Shown here: one piece after another, positions 36,701 through 48,700 of the stretch
Layout of the letters: the number at the start of each line of letters is the position of its first letter
How positions within the stretch are numbered: the first letter of the stretch is position 1
Assembly: GCF_905220565.1 (NCBI RefSeq)
Contig: NC_059420.1
Coordinates: 248,001 to 312,000 of the forward strand
DNA length: 64,000 bases
Direction of reading: 5' to 3'
Source of the DNA: Melitaea cinxia
Taxonomy: Eukaryota > Arthropoda > Insecta > Lepidoptera > Nymphalidae
Notes under the pieces: generated by a model
The model's input: only the letters and a program-made list of their open reading frames with translations
Databases searched by the model: none
What the model was told of the DNA's origin: nothing
Program-made: the position numbers and the translations under genes

Positions 36701-39700
36701 ATCCATTAATTCAGACCGACTTTCAGCGAACTGTAACTTCTTATTCTAGATTACACAATGTCCATGTCATTTTGTGGTAAAATATAAAAGGCAGTGTAGT
36801 TCCATGCCTTTTCAGTAGATGGCGCTGTTTAGTGTATTATTAATAAATTGTAGCGTTAGGATGTATTTGTACTAAATTGTAAGGTTTTTATTTCTGGTAC
36901 TACGAGCCCTCCTAGAGGGCTCCCCTTGTTCCTTCGCGGCCCTTGTCTATAGTACCCGGCCCCTCTCACCGGTGACGCTGTAAAGAACAAAACTAAACAT
37001 TCCGAAAAAAAAATCTGGTACTCAGGGGTAGATTTAAACTAGGTAGTGTTTGGAATTAATTTATTTTGGTCGAGAAATAGGCGATACTACTGTATATCAA
37101 AGAAAAAGATCTCTTTAATTATTTTTAACAAACTTTAAAAAAGGAGGATGTTACTAAATTCCTTGGTACCATGCTAAGGAAACCAGGATCCGATGATGGC
37201 ATTCTAGAGACATCGAGGGGAACATTTGAAAATTGTAATGGAGACCAGTGCTTTTATTAATTTTTTTTCATATACTTACGTTGTATTACTTGTCGATGTA
37301 ATTGAAGTCGGTTTTTTTTTCGTTTATGAACAAACACAATTATCAATTTAAGAGATCAATCCATTTTTTGCTCTATGTCACCACACATTGATGGTCAAGT
37401 GCACCCATCTTGGTCTGTTCCGAGCAGAACAGCCGAGGCTCCCTGAAGGCGAGGCTCCTGTTCCCGCTGCTGTCGATGCTGGACGTGTCGAGCAACCTGC
37501 TCCGCTCCGTGCCGCCCGCCCTGCACCTGCTCACAAACCTCGCGGTGCTCAATCTCAGCGGGAATAAGGGTGAGGACAAAAAAGAGGATTTAGAGGAGCT
37601 AGTGGGATAAACAAGGTGATTAATATGAAATTTATCGTGACATTTTGGATACGCGCGTGAGATACTCTTGGTGAGACATTCATAGACTAGGCGTAGGCTT
37701 GTTTGCCATTATATGGTAGTGTTATAAGGCTACGTGTTGTATCTTCCGTCGTCTTCCATCAATGAGATCTGCAGTAACGCTGGTGTGTTACAGATATCAC
37801 GGACCTGCCGCCGCAGATGGGCCTCCTGACGCGCCTGTGGAACCTGAACACGGCGGGCTGCGCTCTAAGCGAGCCGCTGCGCTCCGTGGTCCGCGGCCGC
37901 AGCCGCAGCGTGGACGTGGTGGGCTACCTGCGCTCCGTGCTGCAGGAGGCGCGGCCCTACGCGCGCATGAAGCTCATGGTGGTCGGCGTGCAGGTGACCC
38001 CCCCCCATACACACGCGCACATGTCGACAGGGTCGAACGATTCATAACACTATCTCTTCATTACAGGGTATTGGGAAGACCAGTCTACTGGACTGCTTGA
38101 GACAGGAGTCTGCCATCCATCATCGGAGGAAACCTACTGATGTAAATATTTCCACTTTTGTTTGAAACTTATTATGTTAACTGTCTTCTTAACTTTTTGT
38201 TTTGTATTTTGTCAGTCCAGTCTAACAAGGCTAAGTAAAACCTGATTGTTTCTGTATGCATATTAATATTGTGCGCCATTTCCCCAGCACTGGGCGAAGC
38301 GCATGGGCAACAAGTCCGGACGGCGCGGCATGTCCACGGTGGGCGTGGACATCGGCGCGTGGGTGTACGAGCCCACGCGGTCCCAGCGCGGGCCTGTGAC
38401 GTTCCGAACGTGGGACTTCGGTGGCCAGCAGGAGTGAGTGAGACAGACTACCTAGTGTATCGTGTGAGATGGAGGGGTAACAAGCTGCACGACCGAATAA
38501 GATGAACGAGTATCATAGATCGTGGGAGTAAGTGAGATAGATATAATAAGCAAAGGGACTGAGTAAGATGGACGAGGATAACAGGTAGCAGGAGTGAGCG
38601 TCATAAGTGATGTAATGCAAAAGTAAACGAGATGCATGCTGTGATCATCAGACACGGTGGATATTGAAAGAGAGCGTGGGGTGCTGTTTGTTCGCTGTAA
38701 CACATTGATTCACAGATTTGCGCGCTGTAGTAAACAAGTCAAAATAACACTTTTCAAAGCCTACTGTCAATCGTTCAACACGAGCAGCCTGAGCATACAG
38801 CGCACTCCGCGTCCAGTATAGGGTTGCCAGATGGCCGGGAAATCCGGGATTGTCCCGGAATTACGTGTCTGGTCCCGTGTCCAGGAATTATAGTTGATTG
38901 TCCCGGATTTCGAATTCTACTAGTTTTCTAGCGACTTACAAAAAATATTATCAATTTTCGTATATTTTTCAACCAACCGAATTCGTAATCCTCGAATTGT
39001 ACATGCTTGAATCTGGAAACCCTAGTCCAGTACAACAACGCGTTCAGGATGTCGTTCGGTTTGCCGCGCTTCTGTACCGACTGCTTCCGATCATTGGACA
39101 GCGGCACGCCTCGTTGTGGCCGCGATGCACGGAGCATCGACCACCATCCTGGGAGTCCCATTATTTTGTCGCTGGGTACAGCTCCAAGCTTCCTTTTTTA
39201 ACGACCGAACGAATCTCATCGACCAACCTTCCTACGACTTTTCGGAACTTTCACTTCTGCCGTGTGTAAATTGCACTCACATTTTTTGGTCACCAGGTAC
39301 TATGCGACCCACCAGTACTTCCTGACGAAACGTTCCCTGTATCTGGTTGTGTGGAAGGTTACGGATGGGAGGAAGGGGCTCGCCAGCGCCTTGCAGTGGC
39401 TGAGGTATGTCTCCTTCGTTCTTTCACTTTTTTCCGTATTCTGTTTTGAATTTAATAAGATAAATTATATCGATTTTTGTGATACAAGACTAGCCCGTTG
39501 GCGCAGTTTGTAGCTTTCTGTTTCGCGGTTTACGGGTTCAATTCCCGCCTGAGTCTGGGTGTAATATTTGTATTTATATATTTATAAATATGTAGATTTT
39601 AACACAAGTATTGAGTCGCTTACCATAGGAGTAGACGATTGTGTGTGAATGTTATAGATATTTACTAACTGACTCAGCAAACGTTGTCTTGCCGCTAAAC

Positions 39701-42700
39701 GCTATTTAAAAATAGGGGTTGGTGGTAGAAGGGTGAAAATTTAGGGTTGTATGTATTTTTCAACGCCAAATCATAATAAAATAACAAATAAATAATTTAT
39801 CTAAAAATTAAAAAAATTTGGCGTGGGCTACCCTTAACATTTAGGGGGATGAAAAATAGATGTTGTTCGAATCTCAGACCTACCCAATAGGCACACAAAA
39901 TTTCATGAGAATCGGTCAAGCCGTTTCGGAGGAGTTTAACTACAAACACCGCGACACGAGAATTTTATATATTAGATTTATTATGTACTCGTGCAGGTCA
40001 ATACAAGCGCGCGCCCCGGGCTCGCCCGTCATCATGGTCGGTACACACTACGATCAAGTTGTTAATGTGAGTATTCAATTACTGTTTGTGGACAAAATAA
40101 GTGATATGTTTGTAAAAATCTGCAGCAGATATGTACTTAAGTATGTTTATTGTTATTTGGATTGACAAATATGCTTTTTAAAGATTTTGTTCAATTAGCC
40201 AATGTTAGTTATTTTCCAAATGACTTTCTTGTTTTCGATGGAAAAGAAACTTGTCACTGATAACATCGAGCCTTCGGTCTGATGATGGTCTCATAAGACG
40301 ACCCAGAAATTTTATACGAGAAACAAATTCTGAAACTGAACATTATTCTGATTAAAGCCCATTTCTAACATCCATTCTTTGTTAAGCTTATTTATTTATT
40401 TTATTTTCTTACATCTAATATTACAGGCATAACCCAATTCATTAGACATAGTAAAGGAGACAAAAAGCAAAAAGAAAAAAATAAATAAACTACAATTAAC
40501 AATTAGCTGACTTGAACATAATACTAAAAACAAAACAATGTAACATTAATAAATATAAAAATATTAAATTCATTTCTCATAACATATTATATACAAAGTA
40601 ACTTTTGCGAATTCACTCCACGAACAAGAAAAAAGGTCTAGTGTGTCAGCCACCAAGTTCAGCGTTCTGACTGAACGAGCAAGGAGTTGCACACTAGCTT
40701 GGTACTGCCGTTAATCGATATCTTAATGAAGTCAGCCTTCGAGCTGGTAACCTTGAGAGTTCCTCCCCCCACCACCCCTCTGTGCCCGAAGCCCTCACCC
40801 GTGCCGCCCGCAGAGCAAGGCGAGCGAGAGCGACAGCCCGACGGCGCTGCAGCGGCTCATCCGCGGCGCCGTCATGGCGGCGCCCGACGCGGACAAGCTC
40901 GGCCTGCCGCGCGTGCTCGACTCCATCGAGGTCACTCGCACTTTACTGATTATTATTGTAGTAGTCTTCATTAATTCTGCTGTGTGGTTACGGCAGTAAA
41001 GAATATAGCCACCCCCCCCCCTCTTTCCGTGGGTTTTGTAAGAGGCGACTAAGGGAAAACACGTAAAGAATATAGCCACCCCCCCCCCTCTTCTTGACTA
41101 AGGGAAAACACAGTTCCACTACCACCTTGTACCTTAAAAGGCTGACCGATATCGGGATGATCATCCAAATGCTGGCTTTGAAATACACAGGCCGAACACG
41201 GGCAGCAGCGGTCACCAACCCGCCCGCCCAGCGTGATGACTATGGGCAACGCCATACAATGTGTAGGCCCATGTCCAACAGTGGACTGCAATAGGCTGAA
41301 GTAATAATTAATTAATTGTGGTTTATAGTGAAGCTACCATCGATTCGGAATGTAGATTCTGCAGGGGAGAATCGGGACGAAACTCTGCAGTTACTCTTCA
41401 AAACTAAATATGATTTAGTATAAAGTTGGTGGGTACTATCTTACATGAAATACAACGTCACTTATCACAGCGGTAGTGTATACATGGATGTGCTTGACAG
41501 AGATAAATGTGGTTATGTGCGCACGTGTGTGCGTACAGATATGCGAATTATTATCCATACATCTTTTATATCTAATAACTATAATACAATGACTTAACAA
41601 GTTAACACAATGGTGGCGAACAGCGAACTATGTTTTATAACAAAAGGAAAAATGACAAGTAGAAATCATTCAATCAAGTCAACAGATTACAAATAATATT
41701 GAATTACTCTACAACATCCCCAATAGATGGCACTATTAGTTTCATGTGATTTATTATCTTAACAATATCAAAAGTCTGATAAGCTGATCTACCCGCTATG
41801 CAGTAACTCGGTGGGCACTTAAATGAAGAAATTCAGTTGACATTACAATTCTTTGTCTAAAGGTATCATGCAGCACTCGCCACAATATAAAACTGCTGGC
41901 TGACATCATCTACTCCGTGGCTTTTAGCGTCAAACCTCCAGGTAAATATATTTTGGAGAATCTACAAATATAGCCATAATCTAAAATCTGGTGTCTAACA
42001 CTTAAATTGTGGGGAACCTTTATCGCTTGTTGTACATTTATTTGTTGATTTACGGCCGAACCCAATATTCAATCTAAAGATAGAGATAGGTAGTTATCAT
42101 CGACTGCTAATAACTAGCTATCTATCCTTTGTAGTTGTCCCAATAATTCGCATAGGGGACTACTATCTCCAGTTAGCTGTAGATAGACCGGCTACCTGAG
42201 CTCTTCCTTACATTCCCGTATACGCAGCGTCACAGACGGCCTCAGTTATGTTACACAGATGTTTTATAGTATTTAAATTTGTCATGCAAATTTTATTCAT
42301 ATTAAAGTAATCTTGTTTTATAAAAATATGGACAAATTAATTTTTACACAGACTTTTTAATTTATAATAAATTATATTATTTTAATATGGAATGCATGGT
42401 AAATCTAGTAACGGAACGTTTTAACACGACACGAAAAGACGCTACGACGTCATTACGCTTTATTGAATCATTGTTTCGTTTGAATTTGTATAATTTTTTT
42501 ACAAATCAAAATTCAAATTATACAAATCATTGCAAATTATAGGTACAATCATTCACCAAATTGTTTGTTTTATTCACAAGATGAGTAAAGTAAGTATTAT
42601 TTCACAAGAAACTTATTATTTTTATTCAATTAATTGTTGCAAAAGAGCAATATCACTTGAACTGCTACTTGAACTTGAGTCTGCCATTATTTTTCACTCG

Positions 42701-45700
42701 AAATTAATTTTATTTTAAACAAAGAAAATACTTTTTCAATTAATAAATCTTAGTTATCCTCCGAAAACTATAGATCGGATATTGTTGTTACTAAAGATAA
42801 CCAACGTTACTGACAGATAGAACTATATTATTATTGGGACGCTTACACTGTCATTTTCATACGAACTGTTATCTCTAGTAAGCTATCCTCCCTCTCGTCG
42901 ATAGACAGCTTTGAAGGATAAGATTGCCTATCGTCGACAAGTTTATTGGGTCAGTAAAATGAATGATAGATAGATATTTCTGTCTCTAGTAGGACATAGC
43001 CAGAGATAGATTGAATATTGGGTTCGGCCGTTATTAGGTTTTTTATACAAATAGGTCGGCAAGTCAATAATATCCGATGGTAAGGAATTACTGTAACTTA
43101 TAGACGTATGTATGCAACACCAGAAAAATTGCAAGCGCATTGTCGACTCTACCCCTAACCCTAAGAAGATCTGGCTACTTTACTCGCCACAGGCAGCAGC
43201 TTGAAAGCAGTGTTATTTAGCTGTGATCTTCTGTAAGGTCGAGGTATTATCCCATTCGGGTTGCTCCATATTTTGAGCTGGATATATCCTGCTGTATCCG
43301 CCAACCCGCATTGGAGCAGAGTGGTGGATTAAGCTCTGATCCTTCTCCTACATGGGGAAAGAGGCCTATGCCCAGTAGTGGGATATTACAGGCTGAAGCG
43401 TTATATCCTGCTATGCTGTAGTGCGGTTAATGTTAGGTTAGTAAGATTAACCAACAGTTGTTAACATCTTACACATAAAATTCTTGTGTGACAATGTTAG
43501 TTACCCTACTCCTCCAAAACGGCTGGACCATACACTGACCAAACAAATATTTTTCTTGCTATACTGTGTGAACCTAAGCTTCCCCCTCCCTCCCAGGCAG
43601 CAAAGAGCCTCTGTTAGAGCAGCGCGTGCCGGCCACATACCTGGCGCTGGAGGAGTGCGTGCACAGCCTCGCCGCCGACCTCAAGGAGCCCGTGCTGAGA
43701 CACGAGCAGTACAAGAAGCTGGTGAGTGGGATCTTACGTTAAATGACCTATAAAATTTCATCAGATTTTGTCAACTGTAAAATAAATAATCAGACAAAAC
43801 TTCTTTTATAGACAATATGTTATATAAGCTGTGTGGCTACGGCACTATAGAATTTAGCCACCCCCTCTCATCCCGAGGGTGTCGTAAGAGGCGACTAAGG
43901 GATAACACAGTTCCACTACTACCTTGGAACTTAAAAAGGCGACCGATGGCGGGATAACCATCCAACTGCTGGCTTTTTAAATGCACAGACCAAGGACGGG
44001 CAGCAGCGTCATCGGTGCGACAAAGTCAGACCTGCGGTCACTAACCCGCCTGCCCAGCGTGGTGACTATGGGCAACACGCCAATTAATTATTACTTCACG
44101 CATTTTTGGCGTAAACTTGTGGAGGCCTATGTCCAGCAGTGGACTGCAGTAGGCTGAGCTGACTGATAGACAATATGATTTATCTCGATTTCCTTGGCTT
44201 TGACTAATGTTCGAGAATAGACACGAAGTGGTCGATTAACTAAGACATTTGTACAATTGTAGGTGACACAGTATATGCAGCAGAAAAATCTTCGAATGTT
44301 TCGTGACGCGGCGGAGCTGCACCAGGCGACCATGTTCTTACATGAAAACGGTCTGTAATTTTATTTTTAACATATAGCTAGGTTGGCAAACGAGCGTACG
44401 GCTCACCTGATGGTGCCTAAGCTTTAGACTAGGAAAAACCGAATTATGGGGTTTTTGGGGGTGGAGGGCGGAGGGTGTAGGGGAAGCTATACAAGGTAAC
44501 ACTGCCACACTTCGAAACCCCATAGTTATGGAGACATCCATGATTAAAGTTTTGAGATTAGAGGAAGAATTTAAAGCTTTTATGATACTTTTGAGCTCCG
44601 CGTCTGACTTCACCTTAGCTCCGGCGCTGCGGGCAGTGCAATCCATGCGCCGTTTCGCAACTGTGTAAGTGTGTACCCACCGTGGAGGAGTACGTGCGCC
44701 GACTGGCGCGCGCCATGTTTGCTCGCGCGGACAAAGGCGCGTGCGTACACCTCCACGGGATCGCACCCTTACATGCGAGACCGCCAGAAGGGCGTCCTCT
44801 ACCACGCGAGCTCCTGCAACTACCGCCGAGCCGACCCAGCGCGGACAGCGGTGGCGATGATTTGGACGACGCGGGGGAGGACATCCCGTCATTGTAACAA
44901 AGAAGACCACTATCAAGGAGAGACCTAAGCAAGACGAGACACCCTAAACAAGAGGAAGACCCTAAGGGCACTGTGACCCTGGCTCAATAGAGCCGAAATG
45001 ATACGACCCCGGAGGCGAAGCCCCGGAGAAGAAAGCCCGGGTAAAGAGGGCAACCTCGAGGCCCGTACCCAGACAGACCCTCGGGCCTGTCAGGAAGACC
45101 CACACACACACACACACACACCGTGTAAGTTATTTTCGAACAGGAGTACGTAAAAACGATCTCGACTCCAAGATCAACAAACGATACAACTTGCGGTAAC
45201 CATGCTTAGTTTCGTAGCTTTCACATGTTATATTCACATTTCGCACTTGATATTAGCATTTCAGACGTTAAGTTATTGTTTTCACACGGTTTTTTAACAA
45301 ACGATACAACTGATGTTTAATGACTAAGATATAGATGCTTTAAAAAAATGGCGCGCCACTTATCGTTTCGCTCCAAAGCAATGTAGGCATTCATTGTTTT
45401 GTTTAAATAACTGTAAAGGCAAAGGTCTAAGACCATACAGCCTTGTTTCATGTTATGTTTTTTAATTAAATATATTTAATTTTTATTTATTTACTGTTAT
45501 ATACGAAAAATCCTCAATATTTTAGTTCATTTTATATGACAATAAATAAATAAATAAAATATATAATAAAGTAAAAAACATGACATGAATAAAAAAATAC
45601 TTACCATAATCTATCTGACTTCCGTCGTCGCCGAGAAAAGGGCCGTTTATAGGCATAATTCCGTTACAAAAAAAACCCTAACCTATCTAATTTAAAAATT

Positions 45701-48700
45701 ACACCGTTTATAGACATAGTTTTGTTAATAAAAAAAAACGTTAAATTAACGTGTGAAATGTTAAAATCATGTGCGAAATGTAAAAATAACATGTGAAAAC
45801 TACGGAATGGAGCATGAGTAACGTAAGTTGTATCGTTTGTAGATCTTGGAGTCAAGATCGTTTTTATTTTGAAAATAACTTATGAAACGTGAAAATTACG
45901 TGTGAAATGTGAAAATAGCGTGCGAAATATGAAAAAAACGCGTGTGAAATGTGGAAATAACGTGTGAAAGTTGCGAAATTCTTCTTCTAACCTCAAAACT
46001 TTAACCATGGATACCTCCATAACCTATGGGGTTTCGAAGTGTGACAGTGGTACCGGGGGTAGCGATACCCGTCCCCCTATCCCTTACCCCCACGGTCCCG
46101 AAATTCGGATTTTCCTAGTCTAAAGCTTTACCCCAATTCTCCCCAGAAATTTCGGTAACCTTACAACAGGAACACAACACTGCTTGATAGCAGTATTATT
46201 TAGCTGTGGTCTTCTGTAAGGTCGAGGAACTTCCTCAGTTCAGATCAGACGAGTAAATAAAGTCGTTTAAATGGGTTCTTGAATAAGCGGTATCATTTCT
46301 TCTTAGGAGTGTTACTGCATTACGATGACGCGACCCTCAAGGAGCTGTACTTCGTGCGACCGCAGTGGCTGTGTGACATCCTGGCGCACGTGGTCACAGT
46401 GCGGGAGGTCAACCCCTTCGCCTCGAACGGTACCACCTCCAACCTACTAGAATCAGTAGTAAAGATACATGTCGATATTTTTTGACTCGGTTATAGTGAA
46501 TGGACTAACATTTAATTTTATAATGGGATGGCAATTACTTCTCCGAATGTATTGTATAGTGAAGGCTATGATAGTTTGAATATAGTGGCAGGTTCTAACT
46601 TGTTCAGTCGATGAATGAGCAAGCGATATTTGATAGGTTGTTACTCGACTAAATTTGTCAGGAAAGATAAAATTTCTAGAGGTTGGCATTATCGTGACCG
46701 AAAGTGGGAGTTCCAATCACACGATTTGGACGTTTGATGTGTATCAAATGTGCGAGATTCACACGCATTTTTTCAACGAACACGCAAACTGTTGAATGAG
46801 CTTCTTCCCGGAGATTTCCCTGAGCGCTACAATTTGGGGGTCTTCAAGCGTCGATGTAGTGGTGTAGTACCGCCAGCGACCCTCGCTCGCAGGCATCATG
46901 CGCGTGGAGGACCTGAGCCACGTGTTCAAGGCGTCCCCGGCGCTGGGCGGCGGCGAGGAGGCGCGCTCGCTGGGCGCGTCGCTGCTGAACAAGTTCGAGC
47001 TGGCGCTGTGCTGGGACGCGCGCTCGCTGCTGGTGCCGCCGCTGCTGCCCGAGCGCGAGCCGCGCGCGCCGCAGGTAGGGCTGCCGGCGGTAGGTCTGGG
47101 GCGGCTCGCCCGGGGCTACCCAGCAGTGAGTCGGTCTCGTGTTGCAGTTGGCGCTGAAGTCTCGCGCGTGGCCGGGCACCCCGCGCCGCGCCGCGCTCCC
47201 CGCGACCCTCTCCTCCGCGCCCTCTTCGGTGCCTTCGGTTCGAGGGACCGATTCTCCGCTACTCATACGTGAGTATTATATGAAATGCCCGTACAGTAGT
47301 AGAAGTTTACATTGCTGAAGAAGGGCTTGTTGTAAAATATGGTCTTTCAATTCTTCTTAAAGTTAAGAAATAGGCTGACGACTATGAATTAAAAAAACCG
47401 ACAGTCTTATAAAATGCATTGTACAGATATGAGATATTTACTTTTAATCGAATTTAAAAATTATAAACTATCAGCTATCGAGGGTTTGAATTTTGAGGGT
47501 GTGAAATAGTCACGGGTCGCCAAGACAATCCATAGGCCTCAGTCCTCGGTGGCCACGCTACTCACAGTGCAGCCTACCTACAGAGGAGGGCGGGGGTGCG
47601 GGCGGGGCGGTGGTGTCGGCGCGGAAGGGTGCGCGCGCCCTTCGGCGCCTGCTGCTGCTGTCGTACGTGCCGCGCGGGTTCTGGGCGCGCCTGTGCGCGC
47701 GCGTGCTGGCCGACCCCGCGCTGGCGCTGCTGGCGCCCGCCCTCTACTGCGCGCCGCGGGAGGTGAGTGTCCGGGGCGGGGGCGGGGGCGCTGGGCGGCG
47801 CCTGCTGCTGCTGTCGTACGTGCCGCGCGGGTTCTGGGCGCGCCTGTGCGCGCGCGTGCTGGCCGACCCCGCGCTGGCGCTGCTGGCGCCCGCCCTCTAC
47901 TGCGCGCCGCGGGAGGTGAGTGTCCGGGGCGGGGGCGGGGGCGCTGGGCGGCGCCTGCTGCTGCTGTCGTACGTGCCGCGCGGGTTCTGGGCGCGCCTGT
48001 GCGCGCGCGTGCTGGCCGACCCCGCGCTGGCGCTGCTGGCGCCCGCCCTCTACTGCGCGCCGCGGGAGGTGAGTGTCCGGGGCGGGGGCGGGGGCGCTGG
48101 GCGGCGCCTGCTGCTGCTGTCGTACGTGCCGCGCGGGTTCTGGGCGCGCCTGTGCGCGCGCGTTCTGGCCGATGTAAGTGCATCCCTACTGACCGGCCCC
48201 GGTTTCATAACTGTGGACTGCGATAGGCTAAAATGATGTGGTTAGTGATCACTATTTGAAGTTTAACTTCTTTGCTCGACTTGAAGAGTCAGCCGATAAA
48301 TAGCCGAATCAGCCGAAAATATACTTAGCAACCTATTTTTTAAATACGTTAAACGAATTTATATTTTTTGTATGTGAGGGTAGTTGGTTGTAAATTACTC
48401 AAAATCTCTATCTCAAAATACATTCCAACAATTAGAAAACTTCACCTAGTCTGACTCTCTCCAGATGGACATAGATGAAAGCGTTGCAAAGGCCCTGGAT
48501 TTTAACTGGTCGTGGAAGCTCTGGAAGACCGGACTCAAGCTGGTATGTGGAGAACTGGTGCTACTTGCGCTGCGGGAGCTACCCCCACGGTACGACCCAC
48601 TTTTGGGCGCTGTGGGCGATGAAGATGAGCCCGATGAGCTGTACCATTCCATCAGGTATGACAGTTTGCTTATACTAACTGTAGATGTAGTTGGAACGTA

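Larger units (their letters stand above)
44374..46240 (+). repeat. family D repeat split by a foldback element
   Basis: Left piece 44374-44414 (TAGGTTGGCAAACGAGCGTA, GGCTCACCTGATGGT). Right piece from about 46146 (CAACAGGAACACAACACTGC to TCTGTAAGGTCGAGG). Confidence 0.7.

Noticed and set aside
36880..36980. GC-rich stem-like patch (GAGCCCTCCTAGAGGGCTCC)
   Set aside because: A short hairpin is possible, but no known RNA family or partner repeat is visible.
42530..42718. 62-codon ORF inside the Harbinger MITE
   Set aside because: AT-rich chance frame; no transposase motif.
44338..44971. 192-codon and 118-codon minus-strand ORFs
   Set aside because: Antisense reading of the foldback arm and the nested LINE-like fragment; no coherent protein.
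47578..48183. 201-codon minus-strand Arg/Ala/Pro ORF
   Set aside because: Antisense of the 153-bp COR array.
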